Below, piece after piece: positions 39,526 through 49,144 of a stretch of 64,000 bases of DNA. Positions within the stretch are counted from its first letter, which is position 1, and every line of letters begins with the position of its first letter. The notes under the pieces are model-generated. The model saw only the letters and a program-made list of their open reading frames with translations. It was not told where the DNA came from and made no database searches. The stretch is from Alphaproteobacteria bacterium. GTDB taxonomy: Bacteria > Pseudomonadota > Alphaproteobacteria > CAAGCB01 > CAG-977. Position numbers and translations under genes: made by a program. The stretch spans positions 1 through 64,000 of the forward strand of contig CAAGCY010000016.1 of the NCBI GenBank assembly GCA_900768465.1. Reading direction: 5' to 3'.

Positions 39526-42500
39526 ATGTCAAAAAAAATTTTGGTTCTGCTGGCTATGTTGATTGCGGCGCAGGCGCAGGCTTTGACTCTGAAAACGCCG
39601 AATCGGGTCAAAACAAACGCGGACAAGCTGGTGTTCGAGTTTTCCGATCCGATGATTGCTTTGGGACAGACGGAGCGCGACGCCAAAGACATCCCGATTG
39701 AATTTTCCCCCGCCGTCAAATGCGAATGGCGCTGGCTGAACCAAAAGGTTTTGGGCTGTTTTTTGGGGCAAAACGCGTTAAAGCCCGAAACGGAATACAC
39801 AATCAGATTCGGCACGTTTACAGGTTTGGACGGGCAGAAAATCTCTCCGAAAAAAGCGGGATTCACCACTCCCGCAATCGCCGTTGAAAGAATCAAAAGC
39901 CATTTGGACCGCTTTGAAAGTCCGCACCGTCCCGTATGGCGAGTCGTGTTTAACGCTCCCGTTCGCGCGGAAGAACAGGTGAAATGGCTGGCTTTCGATG
40001 GGGTAAAGTCCGTTGCTTTGCCCGCGGAATGCCCCGAATGGGACGATTTTTGCGCTTATAAAATCGACGTAATGCCCGAAAAGGATTTGCCCGCAAACGC
40101 CGAATTTACCGTGACGTACAAAGGGGAAACCATCGGGCAAAACAGGACTTTGCCGCCTTTGGGCGTTGTCGGCATCAAGTGCATGGCCGAAAACTGGCGA
40201 ATCAAGCAATATGGCGTGAACGAGGAAGCCTTTTGTCTGGACGGAGGGTATATCTCGGTCAAAATGACGGACTTGGTCGTGCAGGAAAACATCAGGGACT
40301 TTGTGGCGCAAGCCGAAAACCGTTCCGTCGTTTCGATTGAAATCCCGCTGGTGTTGAAAAGCGGACAAACGGCCGAAGTTCCCGTTTCGGCGGGGATTCG
40401 CGACCGCTGGGGCAATGCTTTGAGCGAATCCGTGTTGCTGAAGGTTCGCGTGTCAGACCGCGAGCCGCTGTTGATGACGACTTACGAACAGGGCGTTTTG
40501 GAATCCGCCGAACAGACGGATTTTCGCGGCTTTGCCCAAAATTTGGACAGGGCGTCGATTGCGTTCAAAGGCTTTACGGCGGAAAAAGAGGTGCGGGGAA
40601 ATCAGCCGCTGTTTGACATCCGCCCCGACATTCGCAATGTAAAATATCCGTTCACTTACGGCGTTCGCGATATGCTGGGGGGCAAATCGGGCTATCTGTT
40701 CGGCACGTTCGACACCGAACCGAAACGCCCGTATCCGCAAAGCTTTACGGCGATTGTCGCGCCGTGGCAGGCGGTTGTGAAAACGGCGGCGGATAAAACG
40801 ATTGTCTGGGTCAACGATTTGAAAACGGGCAATCCCGTCAAGCGCGCCGACGTCGAGCTGTACGCGCAAAATCCCGAAGATCCCGCCGCGGGAATCACGC
40901 CGATTTCTTCGGCAAAGACCAACCGCAAAGGGATTGCGGAACTGGCGGGCTATGCGGCTTTGGGGGATAAAACGGAACTGCTGAAAAGCTGGACGGACAA
41001 CAAAGAACGGCTGTTCGTGCGTGTGGTCAAAAACGGCGAAATAACGGTTCTGCCGCTGACGTATCCTTATGAAATCAGCGCCGGCGCGGTCAGCGATTGG
41101 ACGGTTTCGACGACGTATGAACCGCAGACAAGGCAAAGCTTGCGGACGTTCGGGATGACTCCGCAGGGAATTTATCGTCAGGGCGATACGGTGGACTATA
41201 AAATCTATGTCCGCGCCGAAGGGTTGAAAGCCGCTCCCAAAACAGGGTACGAGCTGTCCGTGTTCGATGCCATGGGGCAGGTCGTTTACGAACGAAAAGA
41301 TGTCGCTTTGTCCGAATTCGGCGCGTTTGACGGCAGCTTCAAGCTGTCCGCCCAAGCCGTCGCGGGAACATACGAATTTCAACTGAAAGCGGGGGATGAT
41401 GTTCTTTCTCCGATGAAGATTTTGGTGTCGGACTTTACGCCCATGCCGTTCACGGTCGAAACCGACGTCAATTCCGATTTTGCGGCAAGCGGCGACGTTT
41501 TGACCGTTTTGGCAAACGCGGCTTTGCTGTCGGGCGGGGCGTTTGCAAACGCTCCCGCGCGTCAGACGGCGGTTTTGTCGTCCGCGCCGTTCGTTTACGA
41601 AAACTTTGATTTCCATTCATCCGCTTCGCCCGAGGAAACGCTGCTGGACAAGACGGCTTCCACCGACGCGAAAGGCGGCGTGTCTTCTGAAATCACCGTG
41701 CCGAAATCGGACATGGAAACGGGCAGAATCCGTTTGGAAGCCCGCGTTTTCGACGACAGCGGGCGGTTCGCGTCGTCCATCAAAGTCATTCCCTATTTTT
41801 CAAACAAAACGCTGGTCGGAATCCGCAAGGAAAAATGGTTCGTTCCCGCGGGGGCGGAAACGGCTTTGGACGTTATTGCCGTGTCGCCCGACAAACACCC
41901 CGTCGCTGGGGTTCCCGTCAAGGTCGAAATTTATCAAAAAAGCAACCGCTTGATTCGCGAACGTACGGCGGGGAACGCTTATGTGCTGAAATACGAACCC
42001 GTCGAAAACAAGGTCGGCGAGTGCGCTTTAATCAGCGCGGAACAGCCCGTCAAGTGCGCTTTCGTTCCCGAAAAAGCGGGACAGTACAAAGCGGTGGCGG
42101 TCATTGACGGTTCGACGGCGGAAACGGAGTTTTACGCCGAAGGGGCGGGCTATGTGCCGTGGGAAGCGAACAAAGACGTTGTGAAGCTGACTTTCGACAA
42201 ACGGGAATACGCTGTCGGCGATACGGTTGAAATGATGGTCGAAAATCCGTTCGAAAACGGGCGGGCTTTGATTACCGTCGAACGGGACGGCATTTTGAAG
42301 TCTTGGGTCGAAACGATGGACAAGGGAACGGAAAAAGTCAAAATCAAAGTATCCAAAGACTTTTTCCCCGGCGCGTATGTGTCCGTCAATCTGTTTTCGC
42401 CGCGCGTCGCGGATTCGTCTGTCGAACCCGATTTGGGCAAGCCGTCCGAAAAAACGGGCTATGCCAAAATCAACGTTATCGACAAATCGCACGTTTTGGA

Positions 42501-44682
42501 CGTGAAGATAACGCCCGAAAAACAGCAATACCGTCCGAAGCAAACGGCAAAAGTGACGCTGTCCGTTCAGGCAAAACAGCCCGTCGAACTGGCGGTCGCC
42601 GTTTTGGACGAAGCGGTGCTGGCTTTGCTGCCGAAGGGGATTGAAGCGTTTAATCCGTTGCCCGAATTGAACAAAACGGGGGCTTTGGATGTCAGGACGT
42701 ACAGCTTAATCGCGCAGTTAATCGGACGCCAAAAGGTCGAGAAAAAAGGCGCAAACCAAGGCGGCGACGGCGGTTCCGATTTCGCCGTGCGCGATTTGTT
42801 CAAATTGGTCGGCTACTGGAACCCGTCGCTGAAAACCGACAAGGACGGCAAGGCAAGCTTCGAAATGGTTTTGCCCGACAACCTGACATCGTGGAAAGTC
42901 GTCGCCGTCGCGGTGACTCCGACGGATTTGGCAGGATTGGGGCAGGCGGACTTCAAGGTCGTTCAGCCTTTGGAATTGCGGGCGCTGCTGCCGAATCAAG
43001 TGCGCGTCGGCGATACTTTTGCGCCTGCGGTGTCCGTGATGAACCGTACTCAAGCCGAACAAACGGTCGCGGTGGCTTTGAACGGCAAAGTCAAAACGGA
43101 AAAATTAAAACCGTTTGAACGCAAAGCGGTGTTTTTCGATCCTCTCAAAGCGGGCAAAGCCGACAAAATATCCCTGCTGTTTACGGCGGACGCGGGCAAG
43201 GACAGAGATGCGCTGAAAGTCGACATCCCCGTGCTGAAAAACAGTCCCGAACAAACCGCCGCGATGTTCGGCAGAATTGACGGAACAGAGGAGATTCCTT
43301 TGGATATTCCAGCCGACAGCGTGCTGACTTTGTCGATTTCGCCGACCATCGCGAACGCTATGGATTCGACAATCAAGGCGATGATTGCTTATCCGTTTGG
43401 TTGTTGGGAACAGAAAATCAGCCGCGCGTGGGCGGCGGCGAATGCGGGCGCAAAATGGCGGGACGGCGCAAAATTCGCGCAGGATGTTTTAAACGAAATG
43501 CCGTCTTTTCAAACGCCTGACGGCGGGATGGCTTATTTCTTGAATTACAGCGGATTCGACAGCCCGTATCTGTCCGCTTATACGGGGTATGTGCTGACTC
43601 GGCTGAAAGCGAAAGGCTTTACCGTTCCCCCGATTGCCGAAGAAAAGCTGGGCGCGTATCTGCTGCGGATTTTCAACGGGCAAAAAAGCGTTTTGACCCC
43701 GACCGCCGTGCGGGCTTTGGCTGTGCCGTATCTGATGGATCGCGGACTGATTGAAACGGCGGATTTGGAGCCTTTGCGCCGCGATTTGCCGAAAATGACC
43801 GCCTTTGAAAAGGCGATTCTGTATCCGTATATGCCGACGGATTTGACGGCTGACGTTTATCAAACGTCGGGTGCGGTCATCGTTGCCGAAGAACCTAATC
43901 AAAGTTTTGAGGTTTTGCCGTCGCGCGCGAAAACAAACTGCGCCGTTTTGCAGGCTTTGCCCGAAAAGCGGGAACTGATGAACGGTGTTTTGGCTTTGCG
44001 CGGCAAAGACGGAACATGGGGATCGACGCAAGCGAATGCATTTTGTTTGGACGCGCTGGACGCGTATATGGCGGTCAACGAAACGACGGTCGATGCGAAA
44101 GTCATTGCCAAAATCGGCGAAAAAAGGATTTTGGACGAAACGATGACGACGAACACGTTGAAAACGGTCGAATCGTTCGCGCAACCCGAAACGCAAACGT
44201 TGACCATGATGAAAAACGGAACGGGCAATCCGTATTACGCGGCGGTGCTGAACTATCCCGTTCCCGTCAAAACGGCGATTAACGCGGGGCTGCAGGTGGA
44301 ACGGACGTACAGCGTCGAACGGGACGGCGGTTTTGTTGAAACCTCGTCGTTCAAGCGCGGACAAACCGTGCGTGTGACTCTGACTTTGCGCGTTCCCGAA
44401 TTTCAAAGCCATATCGCGCTGTCCGACCCCGTCGCCGGCGCGTTTGAACCGCTGAATTCGCTTCAAACCGACGTTCGGCGGGACGGATTTTATTTCAAAG
44501 ATTCGAACTTCAGGCGTGTAACGTTTTTTGCCGAAGAACTGCAGGCGGGAACGTATGTTCTGACCTATGACGCCCAAGTCGTGGCGGACGGCGTCTTTAC
44601 GGCGTTCCCCGCCAAAGCCGAAGCGATGTATCTGCCCGACGTGTTCGGATTGAGCGCGACGCAGGAAATCACGGTGCGATGA
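39526..44682 (+). CDS. yfhM: Alpha-2-macroglobulin family protein
   Basis: A 1718-aa periplasmic protease-trapping protein. A signal-like N-terminus (KKILVLLAMLIAAQAQA) is followed by many beta-rich MG domains. The thioester motif CWEQ is at 1293-1296 (YPFGCWEQ), so it belongs to the covalent-trapping class, followed by the helical thioester domain. A bait region probably lies before the LGxGxG-like block around residues 870-1080. The downstream pbpC start overlaps by 4 bp; this pair is conserved in Gram-negatives and thought to defend against, and repair after, envelope breach. Confidence 0.94.
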   Translation: MSKKILVLLAMLIAAQAQALTLKTPNRVKTNADKLVFEFSDPMIALGQTERDAKDIPIEFSPAVKCEWRWLNQKVLGCFLGQNALKPETEYTIRFGTFTGLDGQKISPKKAGFTTPAIAVERIKSHLDRFESPHRPVWRVVFNAPVRAEEQVKWLAFDGVKSVALPAECPEWDDFCAYKIDVMPEKDLPANAEFTVTYKGETIGQNRTLPPLGVVGIKCMAENWRIKQYGVNEEAFCLDGGYISVKMTDLVVQENIRDFVAQAENRSVVSIEIPLVLKSGQTAEVPVSAGIRDRWGNALSESVLLKVRVSDREPLLMTTYEQGVLESAEQTDFRGFAQNLDRASIAFKGFTAEKEVRGNQPLFDIRPDIRNVKYPFTYGVRDMLGGKSGYLFGTFDTEPKRPYPQSFTAIVAPWQAVVKTAADKTIVWVNDLKTGNPVKRADVELYAQNPEDPAAGITPISSAKTNRKGIAELAGYAALGDKTELLKSWTDNKERLFVRVVKNGEITVLPLTYPYEISAGAVSDWTVSTTYEPQTRQSLRTFGMTPQGIYRQGDTVDYKIYVRAEGLKAAPKTGYELSVFDAMGQVVYERKDVALSEFGAFDGSFKLSAQAVAGTYEFQLKAGDDVLSPMKILVSDFTPMPFTVETDVNSDFAASGDVLTVLANAALLSGGAFANAPARQTAVLSSAPFVYENFDFHSSASPEETLLDKTASTDAKGGVSSEITVPKSDMETGRIRLEARVFDDSGRFASSIKVIPYFSNKTLVGIRKEKWFVPAGAETALDVIAVSPDKHPVAGVPVKVEIYQKSNRLIRERTAGNAYVLKYEPVENKVGECALISAEQPVKCAFVPEKAGQYKAVAVIDGSTAETEFYAEGAGYVPWEANKDVVKLTFDKREYAVGDTVEMMVENPFENGRALITVERDGILKSWVETMDKGTEKVKIKVSKDFFPGAYVSVNLFSPRVADSSVEPDLGKPSEKTGYAKINVIDKSHVLDVKITPEKQQYRPKQTAKVTLSVQAKQPVELAVAVLDEAVLALLPKGIEAFNPLPELNKTGALDVRTYSLIAQLIGRQKVEKKGANQGGDGGSDFAVRDLFKLVGYWNPSLKTDKDGKASFEMVLPDNLTSWKVVAVAVTPTDLAGLGQADFKVVQPLELRALLPNQVRVGDTFAPAVSVMNRTQAEQTVAVALNGKVKTEKLKPFERKAVFFDPLKAGKADKISLLFTADAGKDRDALKVDIPVLKNSPEQTAAMFGRIDGTEEIPLDIPADSVLTLSISPTIANAMDSTIKAMIAYPFGCWEQKISRAWAAANAGAKWRDGAKFAQDVLNEMPSFQTPDGGMAYFLNYSGFDSPYLSAYTGYVLTRLKAKGFTVPPIAEEKLGAYLLRIFNGQKSVLTPTAVRALAVPYLMDRGLIETADLEPLRRDLPKMTAFEKAILYPYMPTDLTADVYQTSGAVIVAEEPNQSFEVLPSRAKTNCAVLQALPEKRELMNGVLALRGKDGTWGSTQANAFCLDALDAYMAVNETTVDAKVIAKIGEKRILDETMTTNTLKTVESFAQPETQTLTMMKNGTGNPYYAAVLNYPVPVKTAINAGLQVERTYSVERDGGFVETSSFKRGQTVRVTLTLRVPEFQSHIALSDPVAGAFEPLNSLQTDVRRDGFYFKDSNFRRVTFFAEELQAGTYVLTYDAQVVADGVFTAFPAKAEAMYLPDVFGLSATQEITVR

Positions 44683-46706
44683 GGCGTTTTTTAGCGGGGG
44701 CGGCGATTGTTTTCGCGGTGTTCGGGCTGATTGTCGGGCTGAATACCGCGCCTTTGCCCGACGGTTTGGACGACTTTGCGGCGGATAAGCCTCAATTTCT
44801 GGATAATCGCGGAGAACCGCTGAACGTGTCCTATCAAAACAGGTTCAACGTGTTTGACGCGGCGGAGCTGTATGAAATCCCCGACTTGCTGCAAAAGATG
44901 TTCATCGCGGCGGAGGACAAAAACTTTTACACGCATCACGGTATTGATTGGGGCGCGCGGCTGTCCGCCGTTGTGCAAAACGTCAAGGCGGGGCGCGTCG
45001 TGCGCGGGGCAAGCACGCTGACGGAACAGGTCGTTCGCATGCTGTATCCGCGCCCCCGAACGCTGTTTTCAAAAATCGTCGAAGGGGTGGACGCTTGGCG
45101 GCTGGAACGGCGTTTTTCCAAAGACGACATTTTGAAATTTTACTTGAATCAAGTGCCGTACGCGTCGAACCGCCGCGGAATCAAACAAGCGGCGCGGTAT
45201 TACTTTTCCAAATCGCCCGACAGGCTGAGCGTGCGGGAAATGACGGCTTTGGTTGTGCTGGTGCGCGCGCCCGCCGCTTTCAATCTGTATAAATATCCCG
45301 AAAAAACGGACAAACTGGTCGGACGCCAGCTGCAGAGGTTTTACGAACAGGGAATTATCGACAAGGTTTCCTTTGAAACCGCCAAAAACGAACGCGTCAA
45401 GCTGACTCCGCCCGCTTTGACGGTCGAAGCGCCGCGTTTTTTGGCTTTTGTCAAAAAAAACGCAGATGGCGAAGCAGTGAAAACGACGCTGGATTCCGCC
45501 GTGCAGGAAACGGTGCGAAAGCTGACGCTCAATCGGTTGAAGGCGTTGCAAAAAAAGAATGTTCACGCCGCCGCCGCGCTGGTGCTGGAACGCGAAACGG
45601 GAAATGTGTTGGCGTGGGTGTCCGAAAGCGTCGACGACAAAACCAAAGATTATGACGCGGTGCTGGTTCCCCGTCAGGCGGCGTCCGTGCAAAAGCCGTT
45701 CTTGTACGCTTTGGCGCTGACCAAAGGGTGGACGGACGAAACTTTGCTGAACGACGAACCGCTGAGCCGTTCCGTCGGATTAGGCGTGCATCACTTTAAA
45801 AACTACAGCCGTCACCATTACGGGCGCGTGACCGTCAGGCAGGCTTTGGGCAATTCTTTGAACATTCCCGCCGTCAAAACAATCGAATTCACGGGTGTTG
45901 CGGCTTACTTTGATTTCTTGAGGAAAATCGGCGTAACGACTTTGGACAAGTCCCCCGATTTTTATCGCGAAGGACTGGCTTTGGGCAATGCGGAAATCCC
46001 GCTGTTCGAGCTGGTGCGCGGCTATTTGATGCTGGCAAACGGCGGAATTTTAAAGCCGATACGCACAACCGTTTCGGACGATTATGCGCAAGAACGGGTC
46101 TTGCCCGAAGCCGTTGCGCTTTCAATCGCCGATATTCTGTCCGATCCGTTGGCGCGGCAGTTTGAATTCGGTTTGGACAGCGTGCTGAACTTCCCTGTCA
46201 AAACGGCGGTCAAAACGGGGACGTCGACCGATTACCGCGACGCGTGGGCAATCGGCTTCAACCGCGATTTCGTGGCGGGGATATGGATGGGCAATCTGAC
46301 GTACGAACCGATGCACGATGTAACGGGCGCGTCGGGGGCGGGATTGTTGCTGAGGTCGATTTTCACCGAGCTTAACCGCGTGAAAAACACGGGCATTTTG
46401 AAAACGGCGGCGATGACGGGCGGAAAAACGAAGCAGGCGGAGCAATCGGAAATTTTTATCGCCGCGCCCGCCGACGGGGCGATGATTGCGATTGATCCGC
46501 GCATTCCCGCCGAATATCAGGCGTACCGCTTTGAGCTGGCGGGAAACGCCGAAAGCGTCGATTGGTTCGTTGACGGGCAAAAGGTCGGAACGGGGCGTTC
46601 TTTTTTCTGGAAACCCGTCAAGGGAAGTCATACAGTACACGCCGAAGCCGTCCTTGAAAACGGGAAAAGACTGACGTTTGAACCGCACGGAATTGAAGTG
46701 AAATGA
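44679..46706 (+). CDS. pbpC: Penicillin-binding protein 1C
   Basis: Bifunctional peptidoglycan synthase, 675 aa. N-terminal membrane anchor (3-20). GT51 glycosyltransferase with the catalytic AAEDKNFYTHHG (E79). Transpeptidase with S336 in ASVQK (SxxK), S393-L-N395 and K512-TGT. The C-terminal about 85 residues form the BiPBP_C beta domain (FIAAPADGAMIAIDP). Coupled by 4-bp overlaps to alpha-2-macroglobulin upstream and the U32 gene downstream. Confidence 0.94.
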   Translation: MRRFLAGAAIVFAVFGLIVGLNTAPLPDGLDDFAADKPQFLDNRGEPLNVSYQNRFNVFDAAELYEIPDLLQKMFIAAEDKNFYTHHGIDWGARLSAVVQNVKAGRVVRGASTLTEQVVRMLYPRPRTLFSKIVEGVDAWRLERRFSKDDILKFYLNQVPYASNRRGIKQAARYYFSKSPDRLSVREMTALVVLVRAPAAFNLYKYPEKTDKLVGRQLQRFYEQGIIDKVSFETAKNERVKLTPPALTVEAPRFLAFVKKNADGEAVKTTLDSAVQETVRKLTLNRLKALQKKNVHAAAALVLERETGNVLAWVSESVDDKTKDYDAVLVPRQAASVQKPFLYALALTKGWTDETLLNDEPLSRSVGLGVHHFKNYSRHHYGRVTVRQALGNSLNIPAVKTIEFTGVAAYFDFLRKIGVTTLDKSPDFYREGLALGNAEIPLFELVRGYLMLANGGILKPIRTTVSDDYAQERVLPEAVALSIADILSDPLARQFEFGLDSVLNFPVKTAVKTGTSTDYRDAWAIGFNRDFVAGIWMGNLTYEPMHDVTGASGAGLLLRSIFTELNRVKNTGILKTAAMTGGKTKQAEQSEIFIAAPADGAMIAIDPRIPAEYQAYRFELAGNAESVDWFVDGQKVGTGRSFFWKPVKGSHTVHAEAVLENGKRLTFEPHGIEVK

Positions 46707-47965
46707 TGAAAAAGCCCGAATTGCTGCTGCCCGCGGGAACGCCGGAAGCGTTGAAAACCGCGATTTTGTACGGAGCGGATGCCGTTTACGCAGGCGTGCC
46801 GTCGCTGTCGCTGCGTGCCAAAACCGCTTTTGACGAAGGGACGCTTGCCGACGCAATCAAAGAAACGCACGGGTTGGGCAAAAAGATTTACTTGACGCTG
46901 AACTTGTTTTCCAAAAACGACGATGTGGAAAAGCTGGACGACTTTGCGGCTTTAATCGACAGGCTCGCCCCCGACGGGCTGATTGTTTCCGACCCCGGCG
47001 TGTTTATGTTTATGCGCGAAAAAGTGCCGCATATTCCGCTTCACGTTTCAACCCAAGCTAACGTCGGATCGTGGCTGACCGTTAAATTCTGGCGGGACTT
47101 GGGCGCGAAAGTCTGCGTGCTGAGCCGCGAAACCTCTTTTGCCGAAACAAAGGAAATCAAACGCTTGTGTCCCGACATCAAAATCGAAATGTTCGTTCAC
47201 GGCGCAATGTGCATGAGCTATTCGGGGCGGTGTCTGCTGTCGGCGTTTATGGCGGGACGCAGTGCGAACCGCGGCAAATGCGCGCACGCCTGCCGCTGGA
47301 ATTACAAGCTTTATTTGCAGGAATCCGAACGTCCCGACGAATTTTTACCGATAGAGGAGGACGCGCGCGGCTCGTATATTCTGAATTCCCGCGATTTGTG
47401 CCTGATGCCGAAGCTGAACGAAATTTTGGCGGCGGGCATAGACTTGCTGAAAATCGAAGGACGCAACAAAACCCCGTACTATGTGGCGCAGACGGCGCGC
47501 GCGTACCGCCAAGCGATTGACGACTGGTTTGAAAATCCCGAAGCTTGGCATTATGAAAAATACCAAGCCGAATTGGATACTTTGCAAAACAGAGGGTACA
47601 CGTCGGGATTTTTCGACGGCGTGAACTCGCCCGAAATGCAAAACTACGATTCGACGCAAAGCACGGGAGCGTGGCGCAACGCGGGCGTTATCCGCAAATG
47701 GCGCGATGATGCCGCCGAAGTCGTAATCTATCAGAAAATCACGGCGGGCGACGTGCTGACTTTTCTGCCGCCGAAAAGCTTTGCCCCCGTCAATGTGAAA
47801 ATCGAACGCGTGATTGACGGCTTTACGGAACGCGAAGTTCCCGTGCTGGCTCCCGGAAAGGCGGGGCAGTTTATTTTAATTCCGAAAAGCTTTTTTAAAA
47901 ACGTAACGCTTGACGCTTTTCCCGAATTAACGGTTGCGCGTATGCCCTGCGGTCTGGTAGGATAG
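46703..47965 (+). CDS. U32 family peptidase / tRNA hydroxylation protein (TrhP-like)
   Basis: A 420-aa protein. TIM-barrel N-terminus PELLLPAGTPEALKTAILYGADAVYAG, then the U32 signature EMFVHGAMCMSYSGRCLLS and cysteines of GKCAHACRW, which bind an iron-sulfur cluster in this family. Members such as TrhP/YegQ and RlhA are now known to act in prephenate-dependent tRNA or rRNA hydroxylation, not proteolysis. The C-terminal beta domain (about 325-420) is intact. Overlaps pbpC by 4 bp. Confidence 0.9.
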   Translation: MMKKPELLLPAGTPEALKTAILYGADAVYAGVPSLSLRAKTAFDEGTLADAIKETHGLGKKIYLTLNLFSKNDDVEKLDDFAALIDRLAPDGLIVSDPGVFMFMREKVPHIPLHVSTQANVGSWLTVKFWRDLGAKVCVLSRETSFAETKEIKRLCPDIKIEMFVHGAMCMSYSGRCLLSAFMAGRSANRGKCAHACRWNYKLYLQESERPDEFLPIEEDARGSYILNSRDLCLMPKLNEILAAGIDLLKIEGRNKTPYYVAQTARAYRQAIDDWFENPEAWHYEKYQAELDTLQNRGYTSGFFDGVNSPEMQNYDSTQSTGAWRNAGVIRKWRDDAAEVVIYQKITAGDVLTFLPPKSFAPVNVKIERVIDGFTEREVPVLAPGKAGQFILIPKSFFKNVTLDAFPELTVARMPCGLVG

Positions 47966-47995
47966 CGCGTTCTTTTCGATAAAAGGAATAATGAG

Positions 47996-48700
47996 ATGAA
48001 ATTGAAAGCTTTGTTGCCCGTGTTGCTGTTGACGGCGTGCGCGAATATGCCTGTTCCCGTTTCCGTTTCTTCGGACGAGGACGCTGCCGAAACCCCTGTC
48101 GAAGCGCCGAAAAAATCAGACGCTCTGCTGGATAAAGTGCAGGAGCTGGTCGCAAAAACGCAGGAAGCGGCGATTTCAAGCCTGCCCGCCGAAATCACGG
48201 CGAACAAATCGACCTATAAAACCGTCGAAGCCGTCGCGGATCGCGAGAAAAATCAAAAAGGCGCGGGCTTTACCCGCGTGTACGGCGACGATGACGAAGT
48301 GGTCATCACCGTGTTTTTGTACAACAATCAGGAATTCGGCATGACCGCGGAAGTGTCGCCCGCGACCGAAGCGTTGATGGACAAGCATTTGCAGGAATTT
48401 TCCGCTATGCAGGATTCGGGGCTGTACGACGCGGTGAACGTCGGTGAAAAGAACGTGCGCGATTTGCGTTGGGCAGGACGGAAATTTCAAGTGCTGGAAG
48501 TTCCCGTCGCTTTCAACCGGCGCGAAGAAGCCAAAAAATCTTATCTGGTTCTGGGGGCGAATCCCGATTTGCTGAGCTATGTGCGCATCCGCTTCACTTA
48601 TCCGCAGGGACGCCGTGACGTCGAACGCAACAAAAACATCGTAACGGCGCGGATTTTGAACGCTCTTGCCGTTTTTGCGAAAGATCAGAAAGCTCAATAA
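47996..48700 (+). CDS. Putative lipoprotein of unknown function
   Basis: A 234-aa protein with a lipoprotein signal (LKALLPVLLLTAC, lipid cysteine 15). An acidic and proline-rich linker (about 20-40) is followed by a globular domain containing FTRVYGDDDEVVITVFLYNN and ending in RNKNIVTARILNALAVFA. No family was recognised. AAAAGGA precedes the ATG. Its stop shares a base with the next start (TAATG), so both lipoproteins are made together. Confidence 0.75.
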   Translation: MKLKALLPVLLLTACANMPVPVSVSSDEDAAETPVEAPKKSDALLDKVQELVAKTQEAAISSLPAEITANKSTYKTVEAVADREKNQKGAGFTRVYGDDDEVVITVFLYNNQEFGMTAEVSPATEALMDKHLQEFSAMQDSGLYDAVNVGEKNVRDLRWAGRKFQVLEVPVAFNRREEAKKSYLVLGANPDLLSYVRIRFTYPQGRRDVERNKNIVTARILNALAVFAKDQKAQ

Positions 48701-49134
48701 TGAAAAAACTGTTGAAAAGCCTGTTGACGGTGATGATTTTAAGCGGGTGCGCCGCCGTGCGTTACGATACCGCCGCGGACGGTGTTTTGCGTAAAATGAA
48801 CGCCGCTTACGCCAATCGCGACATTGACGCGTTCATGCAAAACATCAGTCCCGATTTCATGGGTAATGTCAACGACTTGAAGCTGGCGGTCGAAAACGAT
48901 TTCGTCGGTTTCGTGTCCGTCGATTTCAACACTTACGTCGCCGAAACCGAGTTTGACAAAGAATCCCGCATCGTGCGCGCCAAAGTGCTGTTTTTGCGTT
49001 CAGCCAAATCCGCGCGCCTGGGGACGGACAACCAAAGCGGCGAAACGACGCTGGAATTCGATGTTGACGAAAAAGGCGATTTGAAACTGCGCGATATGCC
49101 GTATCCCGCTTTGTACGGGTTAATCACCCCTTGA
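48700..49134 (+). CDS. Putative lipoprotein, NTF2/SnoaL-like fold possible
   Basis: A 144-aa protein with lipobox LSGC (lipid cysteine about 17). The mature part begins with a helix LRKMNAAYANRDIDAFMQNI, then beta strands (FVGFVSVDFNTYVAE, TLEFDVDEKGDLKL), a layout like NTF2-fold domains that bind small ligands. Function unknown. Lies 10 bp before acnB in the same run of genes. Confidence 0.65.
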   Translation: MKKLLKSLLTVMILSGCAAVRYDTAADGVLRKMNAAYANRDIDAFMQNISPDFMGNVNDLKLAVENDFVGFVSVDFNTYVAETEFDKESRIVRAKVLFLRSAKSARLGTDNQSGETTLEFDVDEKGDLKLRDMPYPALYGLITP

Positions 49135-49144
49135 AAGGGACGTT

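Noticed and set aside
46703..47965. Secreted collagenase by U32 name
   Set aside because: Family members with this signature act in RNA hydroxylation, and there is no signal peptide.
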